Shown here piece by piece: positions 48,391 to 61,602 of a DNA stretch of 64,000 nucleotides. The notes under the pieces were generated by a model that was not told the DNA's origin, made no database searches, and saw only the letters and a program-made list of their open reading frames with translations. The stretch comes from Ramazzottius varieornatus. Its lineage: Eukaryota > Tardigrada > Eutardigrada > Parachela > Ramazzottiidae. The DNA lies in NCBI GenBank assembly GCA_001949185.1, contig BDGG01000016.1:558001-622000 (forward strand), read 5' to 3'. A program made the position numbers and the translations under genes. Positions within the stretch are counted from its first letter, which is position 1, and each line of letters starts with the position of its first letter.

Positions 48391-48720
48391 TTACTTGTGG
48401 TTTTTAGCCACATTTCGGAGCTCCTCCATGCGAAGGATGTCCATATCGGACGCGTCCGAGCAGTGGGACTCGCGTCGCTCCCGCCCAGACTTGCCACGAC
48501 GGACACCGAACAACCAAACGAGTCCGCCCAAACCGAAAACCAACAAGGCCCCGATCACAATCAGGGCAATCTGACCTGAGTCCTCCGGGATCCTGTTGGG
48601 ATGGGGTGGTGGCAGGAACCTCGGGGATAGGTGTGCTGTTGGTCGGCAGAGTGGTGGACTACCCGCTCGTGGTCATTGCGACCGTCGTCGTGGTGGCCAG
48701 GTCGACAACTAAAAACAAAT
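48391..48720 (-). pseudogene. Disrupted mucin-like single-pass membrane protein (C-terminal part)
   Basis: Minus-strand reading from an acceptor-like TTTTTAG at about 48715 gives VDLATTTTVAMTTSG, a TAG stop, then STTLPTNSTPIPEVPATTPSQ in the same frame: a Thr/Ser/Pro mucin-type stalk. A frame change then leads into SGQIALIVIGALLVFGLGGL, a strong transmembrane helix, followed by a basic stop-transfer (RRGKSGRERR) and a short cytoplasmic tail ending VAKNHK and TAA at 48391. The parts are clearly one architecture broken by one nonsense codon and one frameshift. Either this is a pseudogene, or the assembly has two errors, or a short intron removes both breaks. No family assigned. Confidence 0.5.
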
Positions 48721-48758
48721 CGTTTAAGTTGTCGCGGTGTCAGGCATTATAATAACAA

Positions 48759-48814
48759 GCGGCGAAATACTTTCATTGCATACTTTAACGCATGCAATGA
48801 AGGTACTTCGCCGC
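48759..48814. repeat. Near-perfect 24-bp-arm hairpin
   Basis: GCGGCGAAATACTTTCATTG pairs with CAATGAAGGTACTTCGCCGC, with one or two mismatches and a loop of about 8 nt. The size would suit a small foldback element or a miRNA-like precursor; nothing else marks it as either. Confidence 0.75.
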
Positions 48815-48889
48815 GTATTTGTAAGGGAAAGCTATGTGACACCCGTCCAACTTCTTGGGTACTTTTGCTGCATCCAGCGAATCCAAGTA

Positions 48890-49617
48890 CAAGCCCGCCC
48901 AGGCCAACTTGCTACCACACATAAAGTTGAAGTGTTCTCGACCCGATCATCGTCCAGCTTCCAACCTAGTTCTCCTTGATTCAACATACTGTTTGCCATC
49001 TCACCAAAAATTACTCGCTGGATAATCTGTCGGAATCGACATAGTACTAAAAAAGGAGCGAGGCGAAGAATGCATCAACATTGACAGTTATTGCAACCGC
49101 TTTTGAAAATTTTTTTATCGGTTTCTTACAGACCTCCTGCGGTTTTGTTGTCGAGAAAAATCAGAACTAGGTCTGAGCTACAGAAAAGTGTGTCGAAAAT
49201 ATGAATCCGTCGTTCGGAACCGGAGCTACAAACTTTCCCGCAAAACGGTTTTTCCGGCAAAGTGGCGGAGTTCCCTAGTTTCAATTCATTTGCCGAGCTA
49301 GTTCGATGTCCCTATGGCCGTTCCTGATTTTTACTAACAACTCAGATACTCATAGGTGTACTGTCCTCGGACTGGGGATCGTAGCTCGCACCGAGAATTC
49401 TGGAAACTGTATTTCAGTAGCAGCGACATGTCTTACCCACCTTCGGTCGTATCAGACAGAATTTCAAAGCTATTTCTTAGTGTAAGCACAGGAGTTCTGT
49501 GCTAATCGAAACAGCTTGAAAAGTTTTCTGGACATCGGGAACGAGTGCGCGGAAAAGATGCACTCTGAATTTTTTAACGTGAAAAGTCCAGGTGGTAGCA
49601 AGTTGGCCTGGGCAGGA
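48890..49617. mobile_element. Second Tc1/mariner-like non-autonomous element
   Basis: GCCCAGGCCAACTTGCTACC at the left is mirrored at the right (GGTAGCAAGTTGGCCTGGGC). The right subterminal region resembles that of the 36473-37580 element: an AAAAGTT...GGAACGAG...TCTGAATTT stretch followed by AGGTGGTAGnnA. The exact ends and TA duplication are less clean than in the first copy. Confidence 0.65.
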
Positions 49618-50233
49618 TATATTTTGGCGTTGTTAGCCTGGTAGGTCCCACGCAGCATAATACCGACAGCATAATAAAAAAACAATTTCGGCCAGCCAGA
49701 GGTTGGCCTCAGGAGGCTGCTACTTTTGCTTCCATTTTCCCAGCTATTTTCCCACGCTGTCGAGGCTGAGAATTTGGACTTTGGGACAGGCTGAGCCTCG
49801 TCAGCCTTACGGGTCAACGCGCCCCTGCGCACGATCAAGCTCTTGATTATGTACGTCAAAGGCGATAGTAGGCTGGGACCAGGTCTTAGTCAACTGCACC
49901 CAGGGTCTCCATGACGTCATTCAAAGACCTGCGGAAGAAAAAGGCGAGCACAGCAAGACTGATCCTGAATACTCCTGTATCCAAGTCAGCGCCTTGTCGT
50001 GTGGGATTTTATGGTAACCTGGTCTCAGATGGACGCGCGGTTCAGCAGCACTACAGTGTGTCCCTCTGACTCGCTCATCTTCTCGTAATCTCATTCCAAA
50101 GATCTGCTCCGTGGTGCAGGTGGTTCTGGTGTTCCAGATGGCTGATCCTCTCCCGTAGGCCACATCATTTGGCTCATCTTTGACCGGTTTTGAGCTCTAG
50201 ATTCTGCAGCGCAGTGCACACTGGACAGTCGAT
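49618..50233. other. Intergenic region, no recognisable gene
   Basis: Presumably the promoter and 5' UTR of the following gene. No TATA or other element can be assigned. Confidence 0.4.
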
Positions 50234-52102
50234 ATGGCGAAACAGACAGTCGAAATCAGATTCGCGGCCTGGAAACAAGCCCCTCTTCTAGCTGAACTCT
50301 TCCACGCAAAGAAAGACTGCGACCTCATCCTCGTTCCTGCATTGATTAGTGAAGCTAGTGTCCTGGGCGATGCGTCGAACGCTCTGGAACAACTCTTCAA
50401 GAGTGGCGATACGATCCAGTCGGAAGAAATCCAGTGCCACAGGTGAGCCGGTTGACTGTTCTCTTGAAGATTCATGCTGAATGCTCTGTTTGTAGTCTTC
50501 TTATCCTGAATTACTCGGAGCTTGTTCGAAGCCTGGTGCAGAACGGTAAGAGTCGAAAGAGAAGACTAGTAGTCGAAGCAACAGGTGCGGTGTCCGAAGG
50601 ATCCGGTTACATCGTCGACATTCCCGACATCCGGTACGATATGCTGTCCCTGTGGATCCAAGCGATGTACACAGGACTAGCAGAGGTCGAGCAGGACCAG
50701 TTGCAGGTGTTTCTGGCTGCTGGAAAAATTCTGAAGGTAACTGATCGTAACTTCGCCGGTTATCGTTCCATTCAAAATATTATTAGCTTTTCGTTCCGAA
50801 CACATGACGTCATAGAAACGAAGCCGATTTGGGTGTTGCATCAGCATAGTATTGGTCTTGTTTGTGACGTCAGGCATAGCTTTTGCTGATTATAGGTTTA
50901 TTTGACTTCTACTTTCAGGTTGAATACACAGCTTTCCTCGCGATCGCTGACAGTGTTACAGGAGTGAATGCGACAAGCCACCCAGATCTCTCGCCAGTTT
51001 TTTACTTAGATCTGATCAAGTTTCTGAGCGATGCATCCCGAGCCGAGAAGAGTAAAGTGGCCAATCCGGATGCGACGAAACGTCACGATCAGCTGAACCT
51101 GGCTGCCAAATGGGTGGCCATCGAATTCCTTCGTCTCGTATCTGTATGAAACTCTTTCTTGCTTTTGACTGGAACAATTTGTACGTAGACAGCGTTCTTT
51201 CCTTTAGGTTGATGATTCACCTGTCTTTACAGGAAGGCGGTGATGTGGAAGCGGCGCTGAAGCAATACCTGCCCAGCGTCATCGATCGTCACTGGTGGCA
51301 CATGCTCTACGTTATGCAAGGTAAGAGTGACTTACTGCGAGGTACCAAGTACCTTGTCAATGACGTGGGTGAGCGAAGGTTCTTCACGACCAAAGACGAG
51401 GCCAAAGATACCGCCAAGAAGAACGATGAGGAAAAGCCATTGTCCTTCTCCGTCTGGCGCTTCCAGATTGTCAAGATGTTCACTCTGTGGGAGAAGGTGC
51501 GTGAAGAAAATACATCCAATTACTCTTTTCGTTTCACCGATATCTTTTTACCGCCCTTGCTATTCCAGGAATATCAGGAACACCTGGACGATACACCTTT
51601 GAGGAAGTTCTGCTACGACATGATCCAGAAGATCTCCCTGACGGAAGTCGAACGAATCACCGTCGTAGGTGAGTTTTATTGTGACCTGCTTTTTCCGGTA
51701 TTGGGTTACCCTCCTTCTCGTCTTCTAGTGTTGCATTTCGAGCACAAGGATTTGTCAAGACACGGTCAATGGCTGCTGCCTCTCAAGTCCGTCATGGAAG
51801 CCAAAACAGCGCCTTCTTCTACCGCCAAGCCGGAAGAAGTTGTCACTCCGAGAAAAGCTCCTGCTGAACCAGAGAAGGTCGCTGTCATTACAGTCGCTTC
51901 GCCCATGATGCTTCCTAACCAAGCCAGAGACGGTTCTGCCGAGATAGGGTCAGGAATAGGATTTCACACCACGTTGTCCAAGAAGCCTCGGCCGTCACCA
52001 GCCGAGCGAGCGGAGAGTGAAGAGTTCCAACCAATGTCAACCACCATGTCGAAGAAGCGAGCCGGAAGTGCTCGAGCGGACAAGAAGCGCGGCCGGAAGT
52101 GA
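50234..52102 (+). CDS. BTB-like domain protein with basic nuclear tail, family unknown
   Basis: Exons 50234-50442, 50496-50736, 50919-51143, 51233-51496, 51569-51668 and 51729-52102 (TGA) join in phase, about 470 aa. Residues of about 20-150 look like a divergent BTB/POZ fold: ELFHAKKDCDLILV, QCHSLLILNYSELVRSLV, VDIPDIRYDMLSLWIQAMYTGL and LQVFLAAGKIL match the usual order of strands and helices, including the xxxxMYTG helix. The middle (about 150-390) is helical, with no recognised domain. The tail contains MSKKRAGSARADKKRGRK, a strong nuclear localisation signal. Such proteins are often oligomerising adaptors for cullin 3 or chromatin factors; neither is shown here. I chose the start at the first in-frame ATG. 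Confidence 0.7.
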
Positions 52103-52541
52103 AGTTGTGAGATGAGGTTAACTGACTTTACTTCTCGCGTTGTAAATTTTTGATGAGCTTTCCTCTTTTTTACTGTCTCACGTTTTTCCCCCTTTTTTAG
52201 ACAGTGATAATATGCATAACTTACGTTGAAGTCTTTACCAAAGGCCTCTGTTTCTTTTGCTGCCTACAGGAGTTTTCCGCATAAAGCTGATTGAGTGTTT
52301 GTCGGCAGCCACAAATTTCGGTTTTGCGTGTCAAAATGGTTTCTTACTGTAGACGTTCTTTGCTGATTGAAGGCAAACAGTCTGGAACGCTCCGTGGCTA
52401 TTACGTCGGTCAGTTTCCCAGCCAGCTAATACGAAGGCTTTCGTTGATCGACAGAAAGAGGAGCAGTTATCACAGATTGCAAATATACCGGCTAGATCAT
52501 GAAGAAAGGGTTCAAGAATCTGCCTTACGAGAAGAAACCTG
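52103..52541. other. Convergent intergenic region
   Basis: 3' ends of the BTB-like gene (+) and ZW10 (-). No further gene seen. Confidence 0.5.
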
Positions 52542-55240
52542 TTATTTGATCATGGCTAATAATTTTGCGCGTTTCTCGTTGTTATCGAACAGCGCCCGAA
52601 CCATCTTCTTGACTTCTTCTGGCTTCAGATGTTCGGCTAAAGGACCATTACCATCCAACCAGCGGTCTGCCACTTCGCCCATGTGCGCGTCCAGCATGAA
52701 CTTCACTTCCAGGAACCTAAACCAAGCTGGCACGAACTTGAAGGGTGCAACTTCCACACCGCCCTGTCCAACCTGAAACCAATAACCGGACTTGACTTTC
52801 CTTGCAGCGCTTGTGCGCCGAGTGATCTGGGCAGTACCTGCAGAATTTCTGTTACTTCTGCAGTAAACCAGTCCATGTTATCACACAGGGTCTTCGAATC
52901 AGCTTCTCCAATCTCTTCCGTGTCGATCACCCGTTCGACCATGTCGGACATAATGGCGTTGATGATGATGCCCGTTGCTTTCTGGAAGACCAGAGAAGGC
53001 ATGATGTCCTTCCAGACGGAAGCCAAACGGCGGACGATGTCCATGCCGCGTTTCAGCGTCATTCTGTCGAGAAGGACCTTGATCCGAGTGAAGAGCTCGT
53101 TCTGAGCGAACTTGGTCAACCCTGAAACCCCCGCAAGAACGAGGTAGTGAAATTTTATTAACCAAGACGGTTTGAGATTTCAGATCGAACTTACATGCAG
53201 CTTGTTCAGTGGATAGGACTTCAAGAACTTCGACAGAGAATCGCTCACAAAGGCTGTTCAGCATCTCGTACGCCTTTATTCGAAGCTGCAGGGACAAGTC
53301 GGCAAACGACAAACGAAGAGTGCTAGAGGGCTTGTCGGACGACTTCTGAACGATACGGTTGAGAAGGACGCATTGACGAGAAGCGTACACACAGCTGGTA
53401 AAATACAACACTAAAAAAAAACAAATGTTTCCTGTCATTGTGAATTAGAAAGAAGTATCACAGTATGAGCACAAGATTTTCTCGGCAAAAGAAGTGATTT
53501 TCAGAAAGAAGTGAGCCAAGTGACGTACCTCCAATGGAAGGAATGTTGGTCATGCGGTCTTTCAAACAGAACGGTACCACGTCCAGCAACATGGCAAGGC
53601 TGTTATGGACATCAGCGACCAAAAGATGCAACGCCGAGGTACTCGTCAAGGAGTCCGACAACAGCTTGAAGCTTCTTTGGCTCACCTGGACGACCGCCGA
53701 ACTACAAGCACACAAAGCGTCAGCGGCAACCTTCTTATGTGATCGTGATATTGTTTTATGACTGGTACCGCACCTGACAGTCATTTCTTGCAGACGGAAG
53801 AACGCGAACTCGTCACCACTTCCATCACTATCATCGTCTTCAGTATCATGCCCAGGTTGAGACTTCATTCTGACTACTTCGGTTTTGAGGAACTCCTTTT
53901 CCGACACGAAGACGCTCCGCGCGAATATGAGAATGTCTTGAGCACTCTTCGCGACGTAGAGGTCGTCGAGGGACTCTGGCAGCTCGGACCAGTCTTTGTC
54001 ATCACTCGTCACCCATCCGTTCCGGACAAGGACACCTCTCAATGTTTGAAGCTTCTGTGCGAATGTTGGTTTGGCTCGCGAGAACTCCTCCGTGTTCTGC
54101 GGGAGCATCTCGGCCACGGATTTGGCTTTGACTAGTTCAGCGAGGTTCATTACAGACGAGGAATTCATGGAAGAAACTAAAGCCACTCGAATGCTTTCCG
54201 ATAGCGTAGAGAAATGTTTCTCCAGAAATCCGAAAAGTGTTATGAAATTATCTAGCCGATATGTCAAAGGCTTCTCTTCGGAATTCGAGATAGACCGAAA
54301 AATCAAAATATTTTCCGGGATGTTTTCTGAGTTTCTGAAGCATTCAATTTTTCCTGCAGCTAGAGGTTCGATTAAATCCGAAACGAGTGTCCTCGAAAGA
54401 TCCTCGAGAGTTTTCGCATCAATGTTCAGTACTTTGGCGCCTTGGTGGGCATCAGACAACCGTTCAGCGAAATCTTCGGGAGTCTGCAGGCTTCCGTCTG
54501 TGCCGGAAACGACTGGTTGAATTTTGACCAAGTTTCGAAAATCTTCGTTTATTTTACTCTCCAGTTTCGTTTGCAGCTCTGTCTGTCGGGCTTTTAGCAC
54601 ACTGACTAGCTTCAACCCATTACGTTCTTCCCTGCCGAGCTCTTTCAGCGTGTCTTTCAGCTCCGAAACTTGTTGCCCTGAGGACAGACGCGGGGCGGAA
54701 TCGATGTGTTGCTCAATATCCTCCAGTCGTTCAAGGATATTCCGAAGAGCTTTCAGCAATCGCTGTTTTTCTTCGTTTTGCTGTAGTGCGACTAGCGAAG
54801 TCTGCCAGGTGGAGACAGAATTTGCCGGTTGAGCCTTTGAAAAAAAAATCGTACGTTGTACCGATAACAGAAACCGATCACCATCCTAACTGGCGAATGA
54901 CGTCATCAAGCCAGAGCTCACGAAACCTGTCCGGAGATTTTTCTCATGCGCGACTTCAACAGGGGTACTGTTTGATTGTTCTGATAAATTCATGCCTTAC
55001 CTTCTCGACGTCTTCCAGCAGCGACCGAAGAGCATAAGTGTGCGTCTCGAGCCCGTTCTTTACGCGGAGCAATTCAGAATATTCATGGAGCGAAGATGAG
55101 CGTGCTGGAGTCGTCTTGCTGGTCAGCTCCTTCACCAGTTTGTCTTGTCGGACAATGAGTTTCGAGGTTAACGTCCTGATTTGCGACCGATCCAGAATGC
55201 TTCCATGATCGCAGACATTGCTCGTAGGTAAGGATGGCAT
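52542..55240 (-). CDS. ZW10: ZW10 kinetochore / ER-Golgi tethering protein
   Basis: Subunit of the RZZ complex at kinetochores and of the NRZ tether for Golgi-to-ER traffic. Six exons on the minus strand join in phase: 55240-55001, 54834-53774, 53701-53529, 53410-53195, 53121-52838 and 52772-52542 (TAA), about 734 aa (human about 779). The N-terminal part is coiled coil (LRNILERLEDIEQH...). The C-terminal half carries the family features: DVVPFCLKDRMTNIPSIGG, the segment VRRLASVWKDIMPSLVFQKA with the following NAIMSDMVERVIDTEEI, and the end DRWLDGNGPLAEHLKPEEV and RALFDNNEKRAKLLAMIK, which align with the human C-terminus. The start MPSLPTS is the only in-frame Met in exon 1. The gene is divergent from GPR107 about 470 bp away. 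Confidence 0.92.
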
Positions 55241-55713
55241 GGCTCGTCGATGCTACGTCAACCTAGATGAGCTAAACAACGGGAGAAGCACAGAGCTCGC
55301 CAAACAGAAGAACAGAAACGTCAGAAAAAATTCTCTGTAGAATTTCAATTATCAAAATTTAGGATCTATCAAATCAATCAAGTGGGCTTCCGTTGATTGA
55401 TAGCCGTAGTCTTACGAAGCGGATCCGCTCCCTAACCTATCCATTCCGTCTCGCATACTCTTGGAAAAAACTCAGAAAAATAATTAAAAATCACTGACGA
55501 GCTGCTGAACATCGTGTTGCACANNNNNNNNNNNNNNNNNNNNNNAGTTGATGGGCATTACTGTCAGTTTGTGCAGCACGATGTTCAGCAGCTCGTCAGT
55601 GTCTGAAATTATATTTTGTAGTTTAGGGTCGAACCTCTCATATTTGTGAATGTTTCCAGCTGTGTTGTGAAAGTCAATGGATCTGCTTCCACGGTCGTAA
55701 CTATTTCCGCGCC
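55241..55713. promoter_or_regulatory. Divergent ZW10/GPR107 intergenic region with gap-bearing palindrome
   Basis: The only space between two divergent start codons, so both promoters should lie here. It contains an inverted repeat whose loop holds the 22-base run of N. No core promoter motif can be assigned. Confidence 0.5.
55492..55602. repeat. Palindrome containing an assembly gap (N run at 55524-55545)
   Basis: ACTGACGAGCTGCTGAACAT before the Ns is reverse-complemented after them (CAGCACGATGTTCAGCAGCT...CAGT). Arms of about 32 bp flank the gap, which suggests the hairpin caused the gap. Confidence 0.85.
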
Positions 55714-58222
<2,509 letters not shown>

Positions 58223-58442
58223 TTGTTTTACGTTCGCACTCGAGGTGTCCACTCGGAAAGTATCTCGGAGGATGAGTTTAAAATGCTTGGAAGATGAATT
58301 GTAGATCTTAAATCGGCATATATGGCACTTTGATGGAGTTTGATACGCATTGCTGGTTTTTCGCTTTTATTTTATCACTGTTTTCACTGAAGCTTCCGGC
58401 TGCAACAGGTCTCGCTGTACATGGTCATAAGAAAAGAATATG

Positions 58443-59167
58443 TTACAACTGTCTACTATGGAGAGAGAGAAACCAGAAGAGTGCGGGAACCAGCAAAAAC
58501 AATGGTCGGGCAATGTGTAGCCTCGAGACGGAATTACAGCCATCTTGAGTGCAGTAGCACTGTAAGCAGAGAGGATTACAATTCCTATACAGTCTGCCAT
58601 TTTTCAACAATTTAAAGTTGTCAGATAAACATTCTCACCTGCTCCCAGTAGGTGCCGCGACCTGCAAGCAAGAATCGATTCAACGTTTGAGCTTACTGAA
58701 AAATGTGAATGGATCCATTACTGTCGTATCCCCAGTCACAGCCTTGAAGTTGTCCACGCGATGAAACTTGCGCACACCGTCGAATGACGCTTTTCCATCG
58801 CTTGTCACCTGAAAAGCCGCCATTACAGGAGGTTTGAGGCTGACAGTAGACGGAGTGTCGGAAAGGGGAGTGACTTACGGATGAAGGCTCTGGGACTCAG
58901 CTCAGTGTATTTCAGGCACATTTGTCCTGGCGAAGTTGCCTCATCCCGCCCGCAGTCCACCACAGCGTGCTCATCCGGCCGGAAGCTTCCGCGGGTTCCA
59001 CATCGGTCGTCGGAAGACGGTGGCTGATCTGTCGCGCATTGGTAGCAAAATATAGCGGAAACTGTTGAGAAAACAAAACAAGGTTCCGATTAGTAATGGA
59101 TGCATGAAAAGAATAGGTTCAAACCTGGAACAAGAAAGTGGGTCAAGGAAAGGGTTTCCGCAATCAT
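58443..59167 (-). CDS. Quiver/sleepless-like Ly6 GPI-anchored protein (150 aa)
   Basis: Small three-finger protein attached to the outer membrane leaflet; quiver/sleepless relatives tune K+ channels or nicotinic receptors. Five exons on the minus strand join in phase: 59167-59125, 59061-58879, 58808-58722, 58661-58639 (only 23 nt) and 58559-58443 (TAA). A short signal peptide (MIAETLSLTHFLVPVSA) is followed by IFCYQCATDQ. Then come MCLKYTE, WKSVIRRCAQVSSRGQLQGC, DWGYDSRGTYWEQ across exons 3-4 and CYCTQDGCN. The hydrophobic end (RPLFLLVPALFWFLSL) is a GPI-attachment signal. The CYQC start and CYC...CN end, with the RRC and GCD motifs between, are diagnostic of the family. No exon is long enough to stand out as an open frame. 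Confidence 0.88.
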
Positions 59168-60399
59168 GGGACGATCTTGCAAGCTAAGAACGGCGTACTC
59201 CAGGACTGACAGTTTTTCGCTCTATGATTACATGCATCTTGTAACTCCAACCGTACCTTACCGACCGTCTTACTCGTACCGACCGTCTTGCTAGTAGGTT
59301 TGTATGTGCTTCAATGCCGCACGACAAGTGGTACTTCGTGATGAGCAAACCTCCAGCTGTGTGGAGTGTTGTTCAGTATTCAAATATCTGTTCGACCTCT
59401 CAGTACTCGTAAAGTTCTGTAAGGAAATCCAAGAGAAAAAAAATCAGCCTTGTCACACTAAATTGCAGCTCAGGTCGATCCATGCTTATGACCTATGTGC
59501 GCCTCTAAATTTCGAAATTGAAGATCTCGAAATACTATTTCAAGATGTTTTGGTGTTACAGTTCGTGCTCCAAAAAAGATACCTTCGTATTAACGCTCCC
59601 GCGTAATGAGGTGATAGGAGCACGATAAGCTCAGTCAGTAACATGTGATGAGGAAAGCCTTGGTTCTTGCTTTCTTTGCATTATGAGATTTCGTATTTCC
59701 GGTCGCGTTCATTGCGCGGTTTGAACAAACAAGCAACAGCTGCACCTTCGCCGTTGTTTGCGTCGAAAATAGTTTTATCAAAAGTTGTGCGTCAGTAAAA
59801 GATACCAAGGCTCCCGAAGCGAGTCATCGACTCACGAAGGACGTGGTCACAAAGTAGAAAAACCCAAATCTTCTATCTACGCGTCAGCAATGGAATGTTA
59901 TTATACGTCTTAGAGATAAGCCGACTACCCACCCGGCAGTATCAGTTTGTTTTGCTGTCAGCGGATATAATATTAATATAACAGGGTATCATGACACGCC
60001 AGCATTGGTAGTAATAGCTGTCGAAATTTTTCCTCTTTTCCTTCTGGCCAGCTTTATTGAGGTTCCAGCAGAGTGGGTATGACCGTCGAGGAACTCTGGT
60101 CCATTTAGATTCCAGCTACACTGCCTGCACATGGTTAGCACGACCCAACCTACAGCCGGACCTGGTTCTCCGGGTCATCAAGATTCAGTAAACCTAGCAT
60201 AATTATAACCCGGAAGTATCCATTCGGCGTACGGCCATGTGCATGCTAGCTGACGAATACAATACTAACGCCGTTTTCCGAGTGAGCAAAACGTTTTCGG
60301 TTAACCAAAACCGGTGGAAGTGATCGTTCTTGATGATCATACTCATTCCAACGGCATACGTAAAGCTCAGTCTTGTGATCTATCTCATCCTAGCTCGAG
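59168..60399. other. Intergenic region, no recognisable gene
   Basis: Between the Ly6-like gene and the AIG1-like gene. Short frames only, and no motif I can assign. Confidence 0.45.
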
Positions 60400-61382
60400 A
60401 TGGCTCATAAATGTCAAAACGCCGTGATCCTGATTGGAAATACTGGTTCCGAGAAATCGTACGTGGCAAACCGGATATTCGAATTTTGCGGAAGCGCCGA
60501 CCGCTTTGAATCATCGGCCTCGAAGTAGTCAGCTATCATGGCAAAAGTTACACCATTATGGATGGCCCCGGCTTCTTTGACAACAGCAGTGAAATCCTAG
60601 GCGCTAACGACGGCCCGAACTTTTGTAAACTGGTGAAGGCACTGGAGGAAAGCGGAAGCATCGTCGCTATTCTCTATGTCTATACTGACAGGTTCGCTAT
60701 ACCGCAGAAAATCTGGTTCGATCGATTGAACGGTCTGATTCCGGAAGAGAGTAAAGGCAACATCATTGTGGTCCACAACAAACTAAACGAAGTATTCAAC
60801 CTGGAAAAGAAAGTCGAGTACAAGTTCCAGGTCAACAACTTGATCGAGGACGGGACACAACATTCATACGCTTGGTTCGGCTGGGAAGCTCCGGATGATC
60901 AGGTTCAAAGCCTGTTGAGTGAGCTGGAAAGGCTGCCTGTTTTCCAGTTACAGGACTTGAAGGTTCCGGAAATATGCTACGAAAAAGAGGTAGAAGGCCC
61001 AGAGTATGAGGAGGTGATTGGGACGAGGATCGAGGACCACGGATCTGAAGTGAGGACCGTGACGGATAGATCGTACTTTAAGACCGTAGAAAAATACAAC
61101 CCGAACACCATAACCGGATTTCTTGGGCTCAAAGGATGGCCGGGGGCGAAGGTGGGCGCAGCTGAAAGCATTCTGAAGATTACAGATACAGTAACAAATG
61201 TTTTTTTATAGAAAGGTGTGCAGGTATATGTGCCGAATATGGTCACCGAGACGAAATTCATCTCTAAACCGATGACCCACAGAACAACAGCTACCTACCA
61301 GAACATTTACAAAGTTCGCTTTGATGGAACAAAGGATCTGAAAGAGAAAAAATGGCTGCGCCAGAAAGAAGATGTTTTCTAG
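60400..61382 (+). pseudogene. AIG1/GIMAP-like GTPase with frameshift and degenerate G motifs
   Basis: AIG1-type septin-related GTPase. From ATG 60400 the frame encodes NAVILIGNTGSEKS, a P-loop with Glu where GxxxxGKS needs Gly. The frame stops at TAG near 60526, but the neighbouring frame continues directly with LEVVSYHGKSYTIMDGPGFFD, the switch II / G3 region (DTPG becomes DGPG), and runs through VVHNKLNEVF (G4-like, with NKxD lost). Exon 1 ends at 61151 (GTGGGC donor); exon 2 is 61212-61382 (TAG). The intron phases close, and the second half (about 255 residues from 60558) is intact. So a one-base indel separates the P-loop from the rest: either a pseudogene or an assembly error. The changed P-loop, G3 and G4 argue for loss of nucleotide binding regardless. 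AIG1 genes are patchily distributed in invertebrates. Confidence 0.65.
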
Positions 61383-61602
61383 TTATTCCGCGCCGATCGA
61401 TTGCAGCTGTAGGTCTACACATCACACTGATGTTAGCTTGGTGAAAGATTTGATTTAGCATTGGTATAAACCCTTAATGGACCTGTTCAATACATGTCAT
61501 ACAGCGTAACCTGCATACTTTCTGAATAATATCATATCTCGGAAGTAAATCATGTCAACGTGAGATCACAGTTTTGTAGGAGATTGTCCACCGTTTCCGC
61601 CC
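61383..61602. other. Short convergent intergenic region
   Basis: 3' ends of the AIG1-like gene (+) and the CUB-trypsin gene (-); AT-rich, with no gene. Confidence 0.5.
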
